Source of the DNA: a virus
Reading direction: 5' to 3' (one strand)
Virus record (IMG/VR): IMGVR_UViG_3300032182_000712
Span: 1 to 20,521 of that record
Length of the DNA: 20,521 bases
Within the stretch, counting starts at the first letter, position 1. Each line of letters starts with the position of its first letter. The notes below the pieces were generated by a model, which saw only the letters and a list, made by a program, of their open reading frames with translations, was not told the DNA's origin and searched no databases. The position numbers were made by a program, and so were the translations under genes. This document shows positions 8,101-16,136 of the stretch, one piece after another.

Positions 8101-10972
8101 CCTTGGTGCTCTTGCTGGTGGATTTTTAGGAGGTAAGATTCCTGGATTGATTGAAATGATTAATTCAATGGGATTAATTGATATGATTAAAGGATTATTT
8201 GGGAAGAAAAATAAAGTTCAAACAAAACCAATACAATCTAAAGAACCAGATTATTTGAAAGAAAGTGAAGAGGGATGGTCTGCTAAGAAAGAAAAGGTTC
8301 CAGCGGATTTTGAAGAACTAGCAAAACATGTTCCGGTTACACCAAGTAGATACGGATCTACAGAATCTCCAGTAAGATATAGAGACATAGATGGAAATGA
8401 GTTTACTCTTACTGGAGATCCAACAGAAGAACAAAGAAAAATTTTAGATGATTCTGCAAGACGTTTTTCAGAAACATTAGGTCAAAAACAGAAATTTAAT
8501 ATTGGTGGATTTGTTAGTAAGGTTGAGTCGGGCGAAGGACTCCCTATTACTGGCGCAGGAAAGGACGATACACTAGTAAATGCAAGAGTTGGGGATGCTG
8601 TTCTCACAAAAGAGGACCAAAATGTTTTATTAAAATTAATGTCAGGTGCTGGCATTGGTGGTCTTTTAGGTGGACCCCTTGGTGCTTTTGCCGGTGCGGG
8701 AATTGGTGCAGGAATAGGAAAACTTACTGGTGCTGGAGACACTACAACAATTGCTGTTCAAAAAGGTGAGGCAATTGTATCACCAGAACAACAACAAACA
8801 ATTTTTGATCAATTCGGTATTGATATTCCTGCTTGGTTATCCAGTAGAAAACCTCAAACGGTTGATTCCGATAAGATAAAAACAAAATCCGGTGTCGATG
8901 TTTTCAATCAAGGTGGAGTAGTTAAAGGATACTTCCTTGGTGGTATTGTTAAGGGTATTGGTAAAGCAGTAAGTGGAGTTACTAAAGCAATATCAAATCC
9001 AATAGGAACTGTAAGTAATCTTGTTGGTGGTGCTATTGGTGGTCCGTTTGGAAATGTTCTTAGCACTGTTGGAAATATTGCTGGTAACTTTATTAATCCA
9101 TTAGGTCCTGCAGCAGGTCTTCTTGGTGGAGTTGGTAATATTGCAGGAGGTATTGGAAATACCATTGGTAATATTGCAGGAGGTATTGGAAATACCATTG
9201 GTAATATTGCAGGTGGAATTGGAGATACCATTGGTAATATTACGGGCGGTATTAGTAATATTGCTGGTGGTGCATTAAGTTCTGTTGGAGGTGCAGCACT
9301 GAATACAGTTCTCCCTGGCATTGCTCCGATTACACAAATGCTCGGGTCCGGTTTAGTTGACAATATACCCGTAATATCACAAATAAAAGACACTGTTGGT
9401 AAATTAACTAAGAATCTTTTCATGCAAGGAAAAGATATACAAGAACAAAAGATTTTAAATTCCACTCAGGGGACACAGATAACACAGCAATCATTGAAGA
9501 ATACAATGCAAGATGGTGCTATCTCTGATTTGAGTCAGAAGATATCACAGATTGCTGGTTCTATTGGTGCTGCTGGTGGTGGTGGCGGTTCTCCAGGTGG
9601 TGGTGGCGGTTCTCCAGGTGGTGGTGGTGAAGGACAAGACAGTTCTGGTTTATTCGGTAAGATTGGCGATGGTGTTGATGGATTCTTAAGTGGTGCGAAA
9701 GAAACTATTGGTGGTATTCTTGGTGGTATTGGAGAAGGTTTAAAACTTGGTGGACAGGGAGTTCTTAAAGCACTTGAGTATAGTCCTATGGGACTAGCCG
9801 TAAAAGCGGGAAATGAAGGTCTTGGTCTTATTAAAAATATTATGAGTCAAGGTCAGGAAAAGAAAGTTTCTGATTCAACACAGACATCTAAACCTTCAGC
9901 ACAAGCAACAACAAGACATGCAGAGTTGATGCAGTCTACTAATCCCCAAAGGATTGCTGATTATGATGCTAAGCATGGTGCTGGATCATACTCTAAAAAA
10001 CTTCAGGAAAAACTGAATAAAACTTATTCATCGGAAGCACCACAACAACAATCACAACCACAGTCGGACATAGTTCCAACAGGTAAGGTAGTTGGTAGAA
10101 AAGATTTATCACCCAAAGCACAGGAAGCATTAGCACGATTAGATGCACAAAAAGCAGGTAAACTTCAACCAGATGTAAAAACTACTAAGAAAGGTGGATC
10201 ACCATTTGGTGGAATGTTATCTGGCATGATGGGTGGTCTTCTTGGATCAGGTCAAAAATCTATGACAGTAGTTGATGGTAACGTAGGTAAACCAACTGCA
10301 CAAGAACAAAAAGATATTGATAATCTTGCTGCGAAGAAGGCAAAACTGCAACAAAGTCAGCAAAAACTTATGAGTCTTAAAAGTAGAGATAAAAAATCTC
10401 TAGCAAAAATGGGATTCTCTCAAAAAGAAATTTCTCGTTATATTAATGAGGAAAAACAAATAGGAAAAACAGGAAATCTTCCTAAGGCTACATTCGAGAT
10501 GTTTGGGGGTGGAGGAAAAATAGATTTAAATAAACCTATGGGATCTGAGTTAAATTCAGGGATTGTTAAAGAAAATACTGGAGTGAATATTCCTGGAGGA
10601 ACTGCGGATAGGCAGTTGACCGCACTACAACCAGGAGAGATGGTAATTCCTCAAAACACTGTGCAAGCGGTTGGAGAAAATACATTCAATAAGATAATCG
10701 CTCGCTCTGATTCAAATTCCAATGCGTTTAAAATGGGTGAAAAGACAAAGATACTTGGAGAGAATATAAAACCATATCAAAATTCTTCTTCTGAAGGAAT
10801 GGGTGGTATGATAAAATTACCCCCAATAGAAGAAGGATCTAAACCAAAACCGGGTGAAAGTGGTGGAGATGGAAATGTTCCTTTAAATATTCCTGCTATT
10901 TGTGGTCATGGTGATGCATCGGTGGAGAGGAAAAGAATCCTCGATACTTTAGGATTTATTGTAAGTGTCTGA
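5114..10972 (+). CDS. Giant tape-measure-like tail protein (1952 aa)
   Basis: Probably the tape measure or a central tail-lumen protein; it directly follows gp26/gp51, where tape-measure genes sit after their chaperones. Residues 1-150 are charged and helical. Residues 154-243 form a module shared with the next giant protein: LLSIEKTLDSI, a long charged helix (RKLRDQEKKRRRENKLEK), then a hydrophobic FLLFVLLGKAF. Hydrophobic segments at about 266-334 could insert in a membrane. From 400 on, the protein is Gly-rich and repetitive: a GG..VPGSGN.DTVPAMLTPGEFV element (407-458), near-identical glycine-zipper blocks (602-643, 757-798, 976-1015, weaker near 1181), paired RYG..SPVRY elements (474 and 1079), an 11-residue GNIAGGIGNTI repeat, and a GGGGGSP linker. 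GE-V elements recur at about 1159, 1217 and 1839. The ATG overlaps gp51 and lacks a clear Shine-Dalgarno. Exact role is inferred. Confidence 0.65.
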   Translation: MPDSRDPTVQLIDKEIVDLLGLQDEYELSWEDYYRALREAAVAARMTDSKYSSGETEVITEELKRVKSLDTNTKFTTVQEKNEEIKKIVNPDKITSISKFVKTQSNKSKNYSNFTRSLALSQLKKSKVSSSSQENSTEEFVEKKNSDDSPLLRPLLSIEKTLDSILETLQNQLSFDKEIANDERKLRDQEKKRRRENKLEKTKNGFKGILSTAEKAVKPFVSIFDKIKNFLLFVLLGKAFKMFTNWFSDPNNQKTFYTILEFLGDHWIAISGALLLFGTGLGGFVRGLIGTLVKMSITMGKVIVTRLLPLLGKLGWKGGAALAGAALFTAGAVVPAMFPGTTEDDADKQANQAAKEKGNKQAAADIRAQNENRNVFQKGADFVTGAGAEREEQATKLETGEEKRYGFNQGGLVPGSGNQDTVPAMLTPGEFVVKKDKVNEIGADNLAKFNNGGYIEEIERLVGNDERNAQSGGRYGTSGSPVRYKDVDGNELFTVSGDPSEEQRKYIDEKFKGFNGLGGGITKKSRPSRSIPNTSKQENFDKLLDGVDFIKKAADFSNSDSFLEIEKILKSKDKEKKQLQEFNLGDFLSSGIGGIGAGLKSLITPELLGSGVGVGIGGALGGPLGALAGGFLGGKVPGLIEMIQSGISGETKGIPVAGDLQSESSSNYLVGNLPWNPNTKSIDELHPNQQGAVKLTSQIQAKTVDEVIKYHNEKAKALQNTSTAETTRTQQKQSVPTTPITSSGVGIGGIGAGLKSLITPELLGSGVGVGIGGALGGPLGALAGGFLGGKVPGLIEMIQSGISGETKAIPVAEDLQPERKSLSESSSNYLVGNLPWNPNTKSIDELHPNQQGAVKLTAQMQGKTVDEVIKYHNEKAKALQNTSPAGKTRTQQKQSVPTTPITYSPIVTKDNFEDVVYRNRPQTLSTTPQKIQSESKAVEVSPTSVSQQEKQKSSGGSFLKSGIDLLTGKTGLKDYITPELLGSGVGVGIGGALGGPLGALAGGFLGGKIPGLIEMINSMGLIDMIKGLFGKKNKVQTKPIQSKEPDYLKESEEGWSAKKEKVPADFEELAKHVPVTPSRYGSTESPVRYRDIDGNEFTLTGDPTEEQRKILDDSARRFSETLGQKQKFNIGGFVSKVESGEGLPITGAGKDDTLVNARVGDAVLTKEDQNVLLKLMSGAGIGGLLGGPLGAFAGAGIGAGIGKLTGAGDTTTIAVQKGEAIVSPEQQQTIFDQFGIDIPAWLSSRKPQTVDSDKIKTKSGVDVFNQGGVVKGYFLGGIVKGIGKAVSGVTKAISNPIGTVSNLVGGAIGGPFGNVLSTVGNIAGNFINPLGPAAGLLGGVGNIAGGIGNTIGNIAGGIGNTIGNIAGGIGDTIGNITGGISNIAGGALSSVGGAALNTVLPGIAPITQMLGSGLVDNIPVISQIKDTVGKLTKNLFMQGKDIQEQKILNSTQGTQITQQSLKNTMQDGAISDLSQKISQIAGSIGAAGGGGGSPGGGGGSPGGGGEGQDSSGLFGKIGDGVDGFLSGAKETIGGILGGIGEGLKLGGQGVLKALEYSPMGLAVKAGNEGLGLIKNIMSQGQEKKVSDSTQTSKPSAQATTRHAELMQSTNPQRIADYDAKHGAGSYSKKLQEKLNKTYSSEAPQQQSQPQSDIVPTGKVVGRKDLSPKAQEALARLDAQKAGKLQPDVKTTKKGGSPFGGMLSGMMGGLLGSGQKSMTVVDGNVGKPTAQEQKDIDNLAAKKAKLQQSQQKLMSLKSRDKKSLAKMGFSQKEISRYINEEKQIGKTGNLPKATFEMFGGGGKIDLNKPMGSELNSGIVKENTGVNIPGGTADRQLTALQPGEMVIPQNTVQAVGENTFNKIIARSDSNSNAFKMGEKTKILGENIKPYQNSSSEGMGGMIKLPPIEEGSKPKPGESGGDGNVPLNIPAICGHGDASVERKRILDTLGFIVSV
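6884..7336 (+). repeat. Long internal repeat, copy 1
   Basis: First of two nearly adjacent direct repeats within the giant tail gene. It encodes GIGAGLKSLITPELLGSG, a glycine-zipper block, then GLIEMIQSGISGETK, a variable stretch, and SSNYLVGNLPWNPNTKSIDELHPNQQGAVKL and a linker ending PTTPIT. The first ~185 bases are almost identical to copy 2. Confidence 0.9.
7349..7819 (+). repeat. Long internal repeat, copy 2
   Basis: Second copy, offset by 465 bases (155 codons) at its start and 483 bases at its end because of an 18-base in-frame insertion coding six residues (around PERKSL). The near-identity at DNA level, including synonymous positions, points to a recent duplication or ongoing gene conversion. 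Confidence 0.9.
8041..8160 (+). repeat. Long internal repeat, partial copy 3
   Basis: About 120 bases matching the start of copies 1 and 2 (TPELLGSGVGVGIGG through GLIEM) at an in-frame offset of 1119 bases from copy 1. Only the glycine-zipper block is retained; flanking sequence differs. A shorter related piece (GGLLGGPLGAF) occurs near 8655-8690. Confidence 0.85.
9134..9262 (+). repeat. 33-base tandem repeat in giant tail gene
   Basis: Three 33-base units (9134-9166, 9167-9199, 9200-9232) and a degenerate partial fourth encode GNIAGGIGNTI repeated. Units 1 and 2 are identical in DNA. The result is a regular small-residue/isoleucine stretch. Confidence 0.9.
9574..9630 (+). repeat. Gly-rich linker repeat (21-base unit)
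   Basis: Two 21-base units coding GGGGGSP, followed by GGGGEG. This looks like a flexible linker between the repetitive body and the next Gly-rich segment of the tape-measure-like protein. Confidence 0.8.
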
Positions 10973-10979
10973 GGGAGGT
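10973..10979 (+). promoter_or_regulatory. Strong Shine-Dalgarno deciding the start of the second giant gene
   Basis: GGGAGG lies just after the upstream stop codon, with about seven bases before the ATG at 10986. This favours ATG 10986 over the upstream in-frame GTG at 10965, which would overlap the preceding gene and has no ribosome site. Confidence 0.8.
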
Positions 10980-10985
10980 AGAAAA

Positions 10986-13900
10986 ATGGCAGCAGCAGGA
11001 TTAGTAAGAGTATTAGGTTCTGGTTTGGCAAGGGGGGCAGCAAGGGGTGCTGGTTCGGTTTCTAAAGATAAATTTTTTAAACGAAAGGGTGATAAAAATA
11101 AGAAACAAAATGCAATTCAAAAAACTGAAGATAAAAAACAGTATATACCAAGAAATAAACTTGTTGTCTCGCCAAAGGTTTTAAATTATTCTAGTGGAAA
11201 AAATTACGGAGAAGGTGCTGCTCCCTCTGAGGTCAGATCGAATAATTCAGAACTAAATGTTCTGTTATCTATAGAAAAGAAAGTAATAAGAATTGATTCT
11301 ATATTAAAAGATTCATATACTTTTAAGAAAAAAGTTGCAGAAACAAGAAGAAAAAATGAAGAAAAACAAGATTACTCTGAAAGAGAAGAGAAATTAGAAA
11401 ACCCAACTAGATCTAATACTAAAAAACTTGCCAAAAAACCCCCCGGACCAAAACTTGGAATCTTTGATTGGTTAAAGAGATTTTTAACCTTCACTCTTTT
11501 AGGATTCTTTTTTGATAAATTAGCTCCATTATTACCTGCTTTGGGTAAAATAGTTGATGCATTATTGAAAGCGTCTTTCTTTATAATGGAAGTTATAGGT
11601 GGATTATTGAGTATCTTATCACCTTTTCTTGCTGCTGGTATTAGATTAGTAGATGGTTTAACTAAGTCACTTGGGTGGCTTTCTGGTGCAAGAACTGAAG
11701 AAGAGATGGAGGCATTTACGAATACCTTCAATCGAATGATTGATCTTACCATTTTGGCCGCAATGTTGGCGGGTGATGCATTTGGGGGTCCACTAGATTT
11801 CCTCAAGAGACCGAAGGTGGGTGGAGGTAAAGGTTCTGGAACTACTGGAATTAGTGGAAGAGGAACAGGAAGAGTTAGAACAACTTCGCCATCTGCAGCA
11901 AGAAGATATGCAAACCGATATGGTAGAGATGCCGCAGAAAAAAGATTTGGGAGTGATGCCGTTAGTGGTCTTGGCGGAAAGTATGGTAGATCTAGATTTA
12001 CAAATGCTGTAAGAAGTGGTGCTACTGGAATTGCCAAAAAGGTTGGGGGAAGAGGAGGTGTAAAAGCACTTGCACAAATAGGTAAGATTGGCAAGTTCCT
12101 TAAGGTCCCAGTTATTGGTTCAATTATTTCTGTTGTTCTTTCTTTAATGGCAGGTGATCCAATTCAAAAAGCTTTATTTAAAGGTGTAGGAACTGCAGTT
12201 GGAACTGTTCTTGGGGGTCTTTTATCTACTGCTATTGGTGTTCCGCCATTGGGAATGTTCCTTGGTGGTATTATTGGTGATTATATTGGTGATTTATTCT
12301 ATACATTATTTTTTGGTGGAGGTCTTGAAGCCGCTGGCGCTAAGATTGTCAATGACATTAAAGGTTTATTTACTGGAATTGGTGATGGGGCAAAGGCAAT
12401 ATTTGAATGGGTATTTGGTGGAGGATTGCTTGATTTATTAAAGAATGTTGGTGGTGGTATACTAAAATTTGTAACCTACTTGTTAAATCCCGGTGGTCTT
12501 CTTTGGGATTTAATAAAGGCAGGTGCTGGAGCAACTAAAGCAATTTTTGATTGGGTATTTGGAGGAGGTCTTTTTAATTTAGTAAAAGGAATTGGGGGAG
12601 GAATATTAAAACTCCTTAAATGGGCATTATTTGATATGGTTCCAGCAGCAGTTGCCATGGTAGGAAATGCTGCCCAAGTTCTTATGGATTGGATAGGTGG
12701 GATATTCGATAGGTTTGTAGAAAACTTCCCAACTATTGCAATTCCGGAAGGATTTGGAGTTCAAACAACTCTTGGAACATTATTAGGATGGATACCTTTC
12801 CTGCAACCATATATGGAAAGTGGGAGATTAACGGCATTTCCAGACCTTTCGATGTTTATTCCGGGTATTGGACTTCCTTGGTTTATAGCACACTTAGGTA
12901 AATCAGTATTCCCTGGTTCTTTCTTTGAAGGTATGCCAAGTGGAGCAAGTGATGTATGGGAGGGTGCAAAAAATGCAGTAGACAAAGTTAAAGATTTTGC
13001 TAGTGATACGGTAGGAAAAGCTAAGAGAGTAACAGCAGGATTTTGGGATGCTGTTACTTTTAATGCATTTGATTTTGACGGACAAAATGAGGTTGAAGGA
13101 AAATCTGGTGGTGGATTGATAGGTTTAACACCATCGTTTGAAGAAGGAGGTATTGTTGGATCTGATAAACCCAAAAAATTAATACCACAACAGTCTCAAC
13201 CAGGAAAGGATATCGGTGGAATTGGGGAAATAGTAAAAATATTCCCAAACCCTGATAGAGACGTTAGTAGTGGTGGTGGATCTTCAGACACAAATCGTGA
13301 TTTTTGGAGTGACTTTTTTGGTGGCGATAAAGAAGGTGAAAAATCTTCTCCATCTTCATCTTCATCTAAACAACCAAACTCTTTAAAAGCACTTTCGGAC
13401 ATTTCCGAAACACTTAAAAAGATTCCATTTGTAGGTGGATTGATGGGATCTGCTATAGATCTTGCTATGGGAGAAAAACCTCAGAAAAAAATAATTGATA
13501 ACTTTGCAAAGAATATGAGTTACTTGTCTAGTAAGACTCAAAATGCGACTAATGTTCGTGATGTTTCTGATGCTGCAAATGAGATCTCTCAATTTGCTGT
13601 GGGAGGACTAGCAAATATTTTAGATAATAATAGATCAATAGAATTTGATCAAGCAGATGAAACGGTGAAATCTACATCTAAAATGATTCACGGTATAGTA
13701 GATAGGGGTGCAAACGATTCTTTGAATAAGTTGAGAAGTCACATACAAAAAGAGATGTTCCGTGGAAGTCATTGGGGTGGTAGAAATAGAGATGACAATA
13801 GTGGGGGATCAGGAACTAAATCTAGACCGGATGTAAGAGATAGAGATCCAAATGCAAGAGGTGGATATGATCCTCGATATGATGGACCAAAACCAAAATC

Positions 13901-16133
13901 TGGACCGGATCAACAACCAGTAGATCAACCAATAGATGGTCCTTCTGGTCCAATATCTCCTGGTGGAAGTTTAAGTTTTATTGGACATGGTGATGGTGCT
14001 ACTGGAAAGTTACATATGATGGACGCTTCTGGAAAATCGGTTGGAAGTTGGGAGGCAATTAGTGGCACTTATGGCACTGCGGGAACATCACAAGAAGATA
14101 GGACAAATGTTTCTGGTAGATATTATCCACTTCCAGACGGAACGTATCCTTTAACCGGATATGCAAGACATGGAATGACCAAGGTTGGTGTTTGGTCAAC
14201 ATTTATTAACAATATGTCCGGAAGTATTGGTAATAGATCTCTATTAATGGTTCATAATGACATCAATAGCGATGGAACTGCAGGGTGTGTTGGTGTTGAG
14301 TTGGGCGGAAGATCTGGGACACCAGCAGAGAAAAAGTTTTTAGAGATTTATGAAGCAGTTCAACCAACCTCTATTGAAGTTGCTATCGGAAAGGGTAATA
14401 AAAAAACAGGTAAAAAACCAGGAGGGGGACCAGATCAAAAACCAGTAACGGGGCAGCAAAGTCAACAGCAAAGTCAACAGCAAAGTCAACAACAAGGTCA
14501 ACCTGTATCTCCTATAGTGTCTTCACCTGGAAGTTCTCCAAGCACAACGAGTGCAGGATCATCTTCTTCCAGTGGGGGATCTTCTACGCCATCAACACCT
14601 AAAACAGGACCAGCAGCGACAACTACAACTAGACCAGTAACTTCTTCTGGTTCAGTTTCTGGCGGTCCTTCTGGTCAAGAACTTAGAAACATGTCTAAGG
14701 ACCAGCAGTGGAAGTCTGTAATGCTAATGGCAGAAAAGGCAGGAGCAAAATATCCTGAATTGGTAGCAGCACAATTTGCACTTGAAAGTGGGTGGGGATC
14801 TGCATTGTCCGCTAAGAATAATTATTTTGGAATTAAAGCAACTGATTCTGAAGATGCTACAGTTTCTAATACCAGAGAAGTTGTTAATGGTCAAGATGAA
14901 TATCAAGATGCCAGGTTTAAAAACTTTGATACTCCACAAGATGCAGTTAATCATCTTGTAAAACAGTGGTATAAAGATTACAAGGGATATAAAGGAATGA
15001 ATAATGCTAAGAGTGCTGAAGAAGCTGCAGCAGAATTGCAAAGACAAGGATATGCTACAGATCCCTCATATAGACAGCATTTGCAGAGATTGTTGGGTGA
15101 ATATTCTGATGTTCGTCCTAGTCAAGAAGAAAGAGTTGCATCTTTAGAAGAAAAAGAAAAAGAAAAAGATGAATCTATTGCTATGGGAAAACCAGGACAA
15201 GCTCCAAAAAATAAACCTCAATTTGGAAAACCAGGAGAACCATTAGGTTCTATTCATCAACATTTGCATGGAGATCCGCATAGGGAAGGTTATGATCCTC
15301 ATGGTCATGGAACAGTGGCGAATGCTCACGATCACTTTTCATTCTCTAACAGAGAAACTGCAATAGCAGCATTTAAAGCATTAAAAGATGCTGGATATAA
15401 TGTGACCGAGTTTGAAGGTTTCACTTCTGTTGGCGGACATAGTGCAACTGGAGGTCACTTTGGTGCTGCTGGTCAAGACCCAACTTATGATGATGCTTCT
15501 GATGGTGTCGCATTTGATGTTCCATGGGGTCAGTTTGGAAGTGGTCCTATAGGTGAAAGTGATTTTAAAAAATCAAGAAAGGTTGCAGAGATTGTTAAGC
15601 AAGCAATTTCTGGACAACTTACAGATGCCGATGGAAATTCTAAAAAGTGGGATGCAGAAAAACAACAATGGGTTGCTTCAGATTCTGAACCATCGGAAAT
15701 GGAAATAGCAGAAGCAGATAAACAAAGAAAGATAGGACAAGAAGCAACTCTTAATGGAAGTCCTGTTGTTTGGGATGGAGAAGCATGGAAACCCAAAGAA
15801 GTTGCTTCCGGTCAATCAGAAGGTTCTGGTGGTTTCTTAGGCGGAATACAAAAAGCATTTGGTAATATATTTGGTGGAGGTAATGTTGAAAAAGCACAAG
15901 GTGGTGGCATAATTGGAGATAGAAATATACAAAATAAAGAAATAAATAATTTTGCTTCTTATGAAGATCCGGTAAATCAAGGTGTTCAGATTTATCTACA
16001 AGAAAGAAAAATCTATATTCCTAAAGAATCCGGAGGAAATTCTTCCAGCAAAGCAGGTCCGAGTGGAGGGACTCCCGTTATGTCTAATTCTTCTTCCGGT
16101 CATAGCAATTCATATTCAAACAGAAGGTCTTAA
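10986..16133 (+). CDS. Giant multidomain tail protein with three predicted cell-wall-active modules
   Basis: About 1715 residues from ATG 10986. The N-terminal module (residues 92-180: LLSIEKKV, charged helix, FLTFTLLGFFFDKL) is paralogous to that of the previous giant protein. Hydrophobic and Gly-rich segments follow, including a 48-residue-offset duplication (471 and 519: KAIF-E/D-WVFGGGL). Residues ~995-1137 look like an L,D-transpeptidase (YkuD/DUF2778-like) fold: PDGTYPLTG, LLMVHND with His1090, and GTAGCVGVE with Cys1101. Residues ~1230-1375 match the glucosaminidase family (GH73/FlgJ/LYZ2): AAQFALESGWG with putative catalytic Glu1267, then NNYFGIKA and YRQHLQRLLGEY. Residues ~1422-1545 are His-rich: HDHFSF (1448-1451), GGHSATGGHFG (1485, 1491) and DGVAFDVPW (Asp1511), suggesting an M15-like metallo-peptidase or binding domain. 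The likely role is local peptidoglycan opening at infection. A Gln/Ser/Pro-rich linker separates the first two modules. Confidence 0.7.
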   Translation: MAAAGLVRVLGSGLARGAARGAGSVSKDKFFKRKGDKNKKQNAIQKTEDKKQYIPRNKLVVSPKVLNYSSGKNYGEGAAPSEVRSNNSELNVLLSIEKKVIRIDSILKDSYTFKKKVAETRRKNEEKQDYSEREEKLENPTRSNTKKLAKKPPGPKLGIFDWLKRFLTFTLLGFFFDKLAPLLPALGKIVDALLKASFFIMEVIGGLLSILSPFLAAGIRLVDGLTKSLGWLSGARTEEEMEAFTNTFNRMIDLTILAAMLAGDAFGGPLDFLKRPKVGGGKGSGTTGISGRGTGRVRTTSPSAARRYANRYGRDAAEKRFGSDAVSGLGGKYGRSRFTNAVRSGATGIAKKVGGRGGVKALAQIGKIGKFLKVPVIGSIISVVLSLMAGDPIQKALFKGVGTAVGTVLGGLLSTAIGVPPLGMFLGGIIGDYIGDLFYTLFFGGGLEAAGAKIVNDIKGLFTGIGDGAKAIFEWVFGGGLLDLLKNVGGGILKFVTYLLNPGGLLWDLIKAGAGATKAIFDWVFGGGLFNLVKGIGGGILKLLKWALFDMVPAAVAMVGNAAQVLMDWIGGIFDRFVENFPTIAIPEGFGVQTTLGTLLGWIPFLQPYMESGRLTAFPDLSMFIPGIGLPWFIAHLGKSVFPGSFFEGMPSGASDVWEGAKNAVDKVKDFASDTVGKAKRVTAGFWDAVTFNAFDFDGQNEVEGKSGGGLIGLTPSFEEGGIVGSDKPKKLIPQQSQPGKDIGGIGEIVKIFPNPDRDVSSGGGSSDTNRDFWSDFFGGDKEGEKSSPSSSSSKQPNSLKALSDISETLKKIPFVGGLMGSAIDLAMGEKPQKKIIDNFAKNMSYLSSKTQNATNVRDVSDAANEISQFAVGGLANILDNNRSIEFDQADETVKSTSKMIHGIVDRGANDSLNKLRSHIQKEMFRGSHWGGRNRDDNSGGSGTKSRPDVRDRDPNARGGYDPRYDGPKPKSGPDQQPVDQPIDGPSGPISPGGSLSFIGHGDGATGKLHMMDASGKSVGSWEAISGTYGTAGTSQEDRTNVSGRYYPLPDGTYPLTGYARHGMTKVGVWSTFINNMSGSIGNRSLLMVHNDINSDGTAGCVGVELGGRSGTPAEKKFLEIYEAVQPTSIEVAIGKGNKKTGKKPGGGPDQKPVTGQQSQQQSQQQSQQQGQPVSPIVSSPGSSPSTTSAGSSSSSGGSSTPSTPKTGPAATTTTRPVTSSGSVSGGPSGQELRNMSKDQQWKSVMLMAEKAGAKYPELVAAQFALESGWGSALSAKNNYFGIKATDSEDATVSNTREVVNGQDEYQDARFKNFDTPQDAVNHLVKQWYKDYKGYKGMNNAKSAEEAAAELQRQGYATDPSYRQHLQRLLGEYSDVRPSQEERVASLEEKEKEKDESIAMGKPGQAPKNKPQFGKPGEPLGSIHQHLHGDPHREGYDPHGHGTVANAHDHFSFSNRETAIAAFKALKDAGYNVTEFEGFTSVGGHSATGGHFGAAGQDPTYDDASDGVAFDVPWGQFGSGPIGESDFKKSRKVAEIVKQAISGQLTDADGNSKKWDAEKQQWVASDSEPSEMEIAEADKQRKIGQEATLNGSPVVWDGEAWKPKEVASGQSEGSGGFLGGIQKAFGNIFGGGNVEKAQGGGIIGDRNIQNKEINNFASYEDPVNQGVQIYLQERKIYIPKESGGNSSSKAGPSGGTPVMSNSSSGHSNSYSNRRS
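14454..14503 (+). repeat. 12-base tandem repeat coding Gln/Ser linker
   Basis: Roughly four units of a CAACAGCAAAGT-type 12-mer encode QQSQ repeats. They join the transpeptidase-like and glucosaminidase modules, followed by a Ser/Thr/Pro-rich stretch, consistent with a flexible linker. Confidence 0.8.
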
Positions 16134-16136
16134 AAA

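Noticed and set aside
9134-9262. Tandem repeats as a CRISPR array
   Set aside because: Units are contiguous without spacers, keep the reading frame and encode Gly-rich protein.
8908-9465. 185-residue minus-strand frame rich in Pro/Ile/Ala
   Set aside because: It is the mirror of the Gly-rich repetitive coding sequence on the + strand; low-complexity shadow.
10965-10985. Upstream in-frame GTG start for the second giant protein
   Set aside because: It would overlap the preceding gene and has no ribosome site, while ATG 10986 has GGGAGG at good spacing.
11372-12094. 240-residue minus-strand frame
   Set aside because: Antisense to the hydrophobic and Gly/Arg-rich part of the second giant protein; composition mirrors it.
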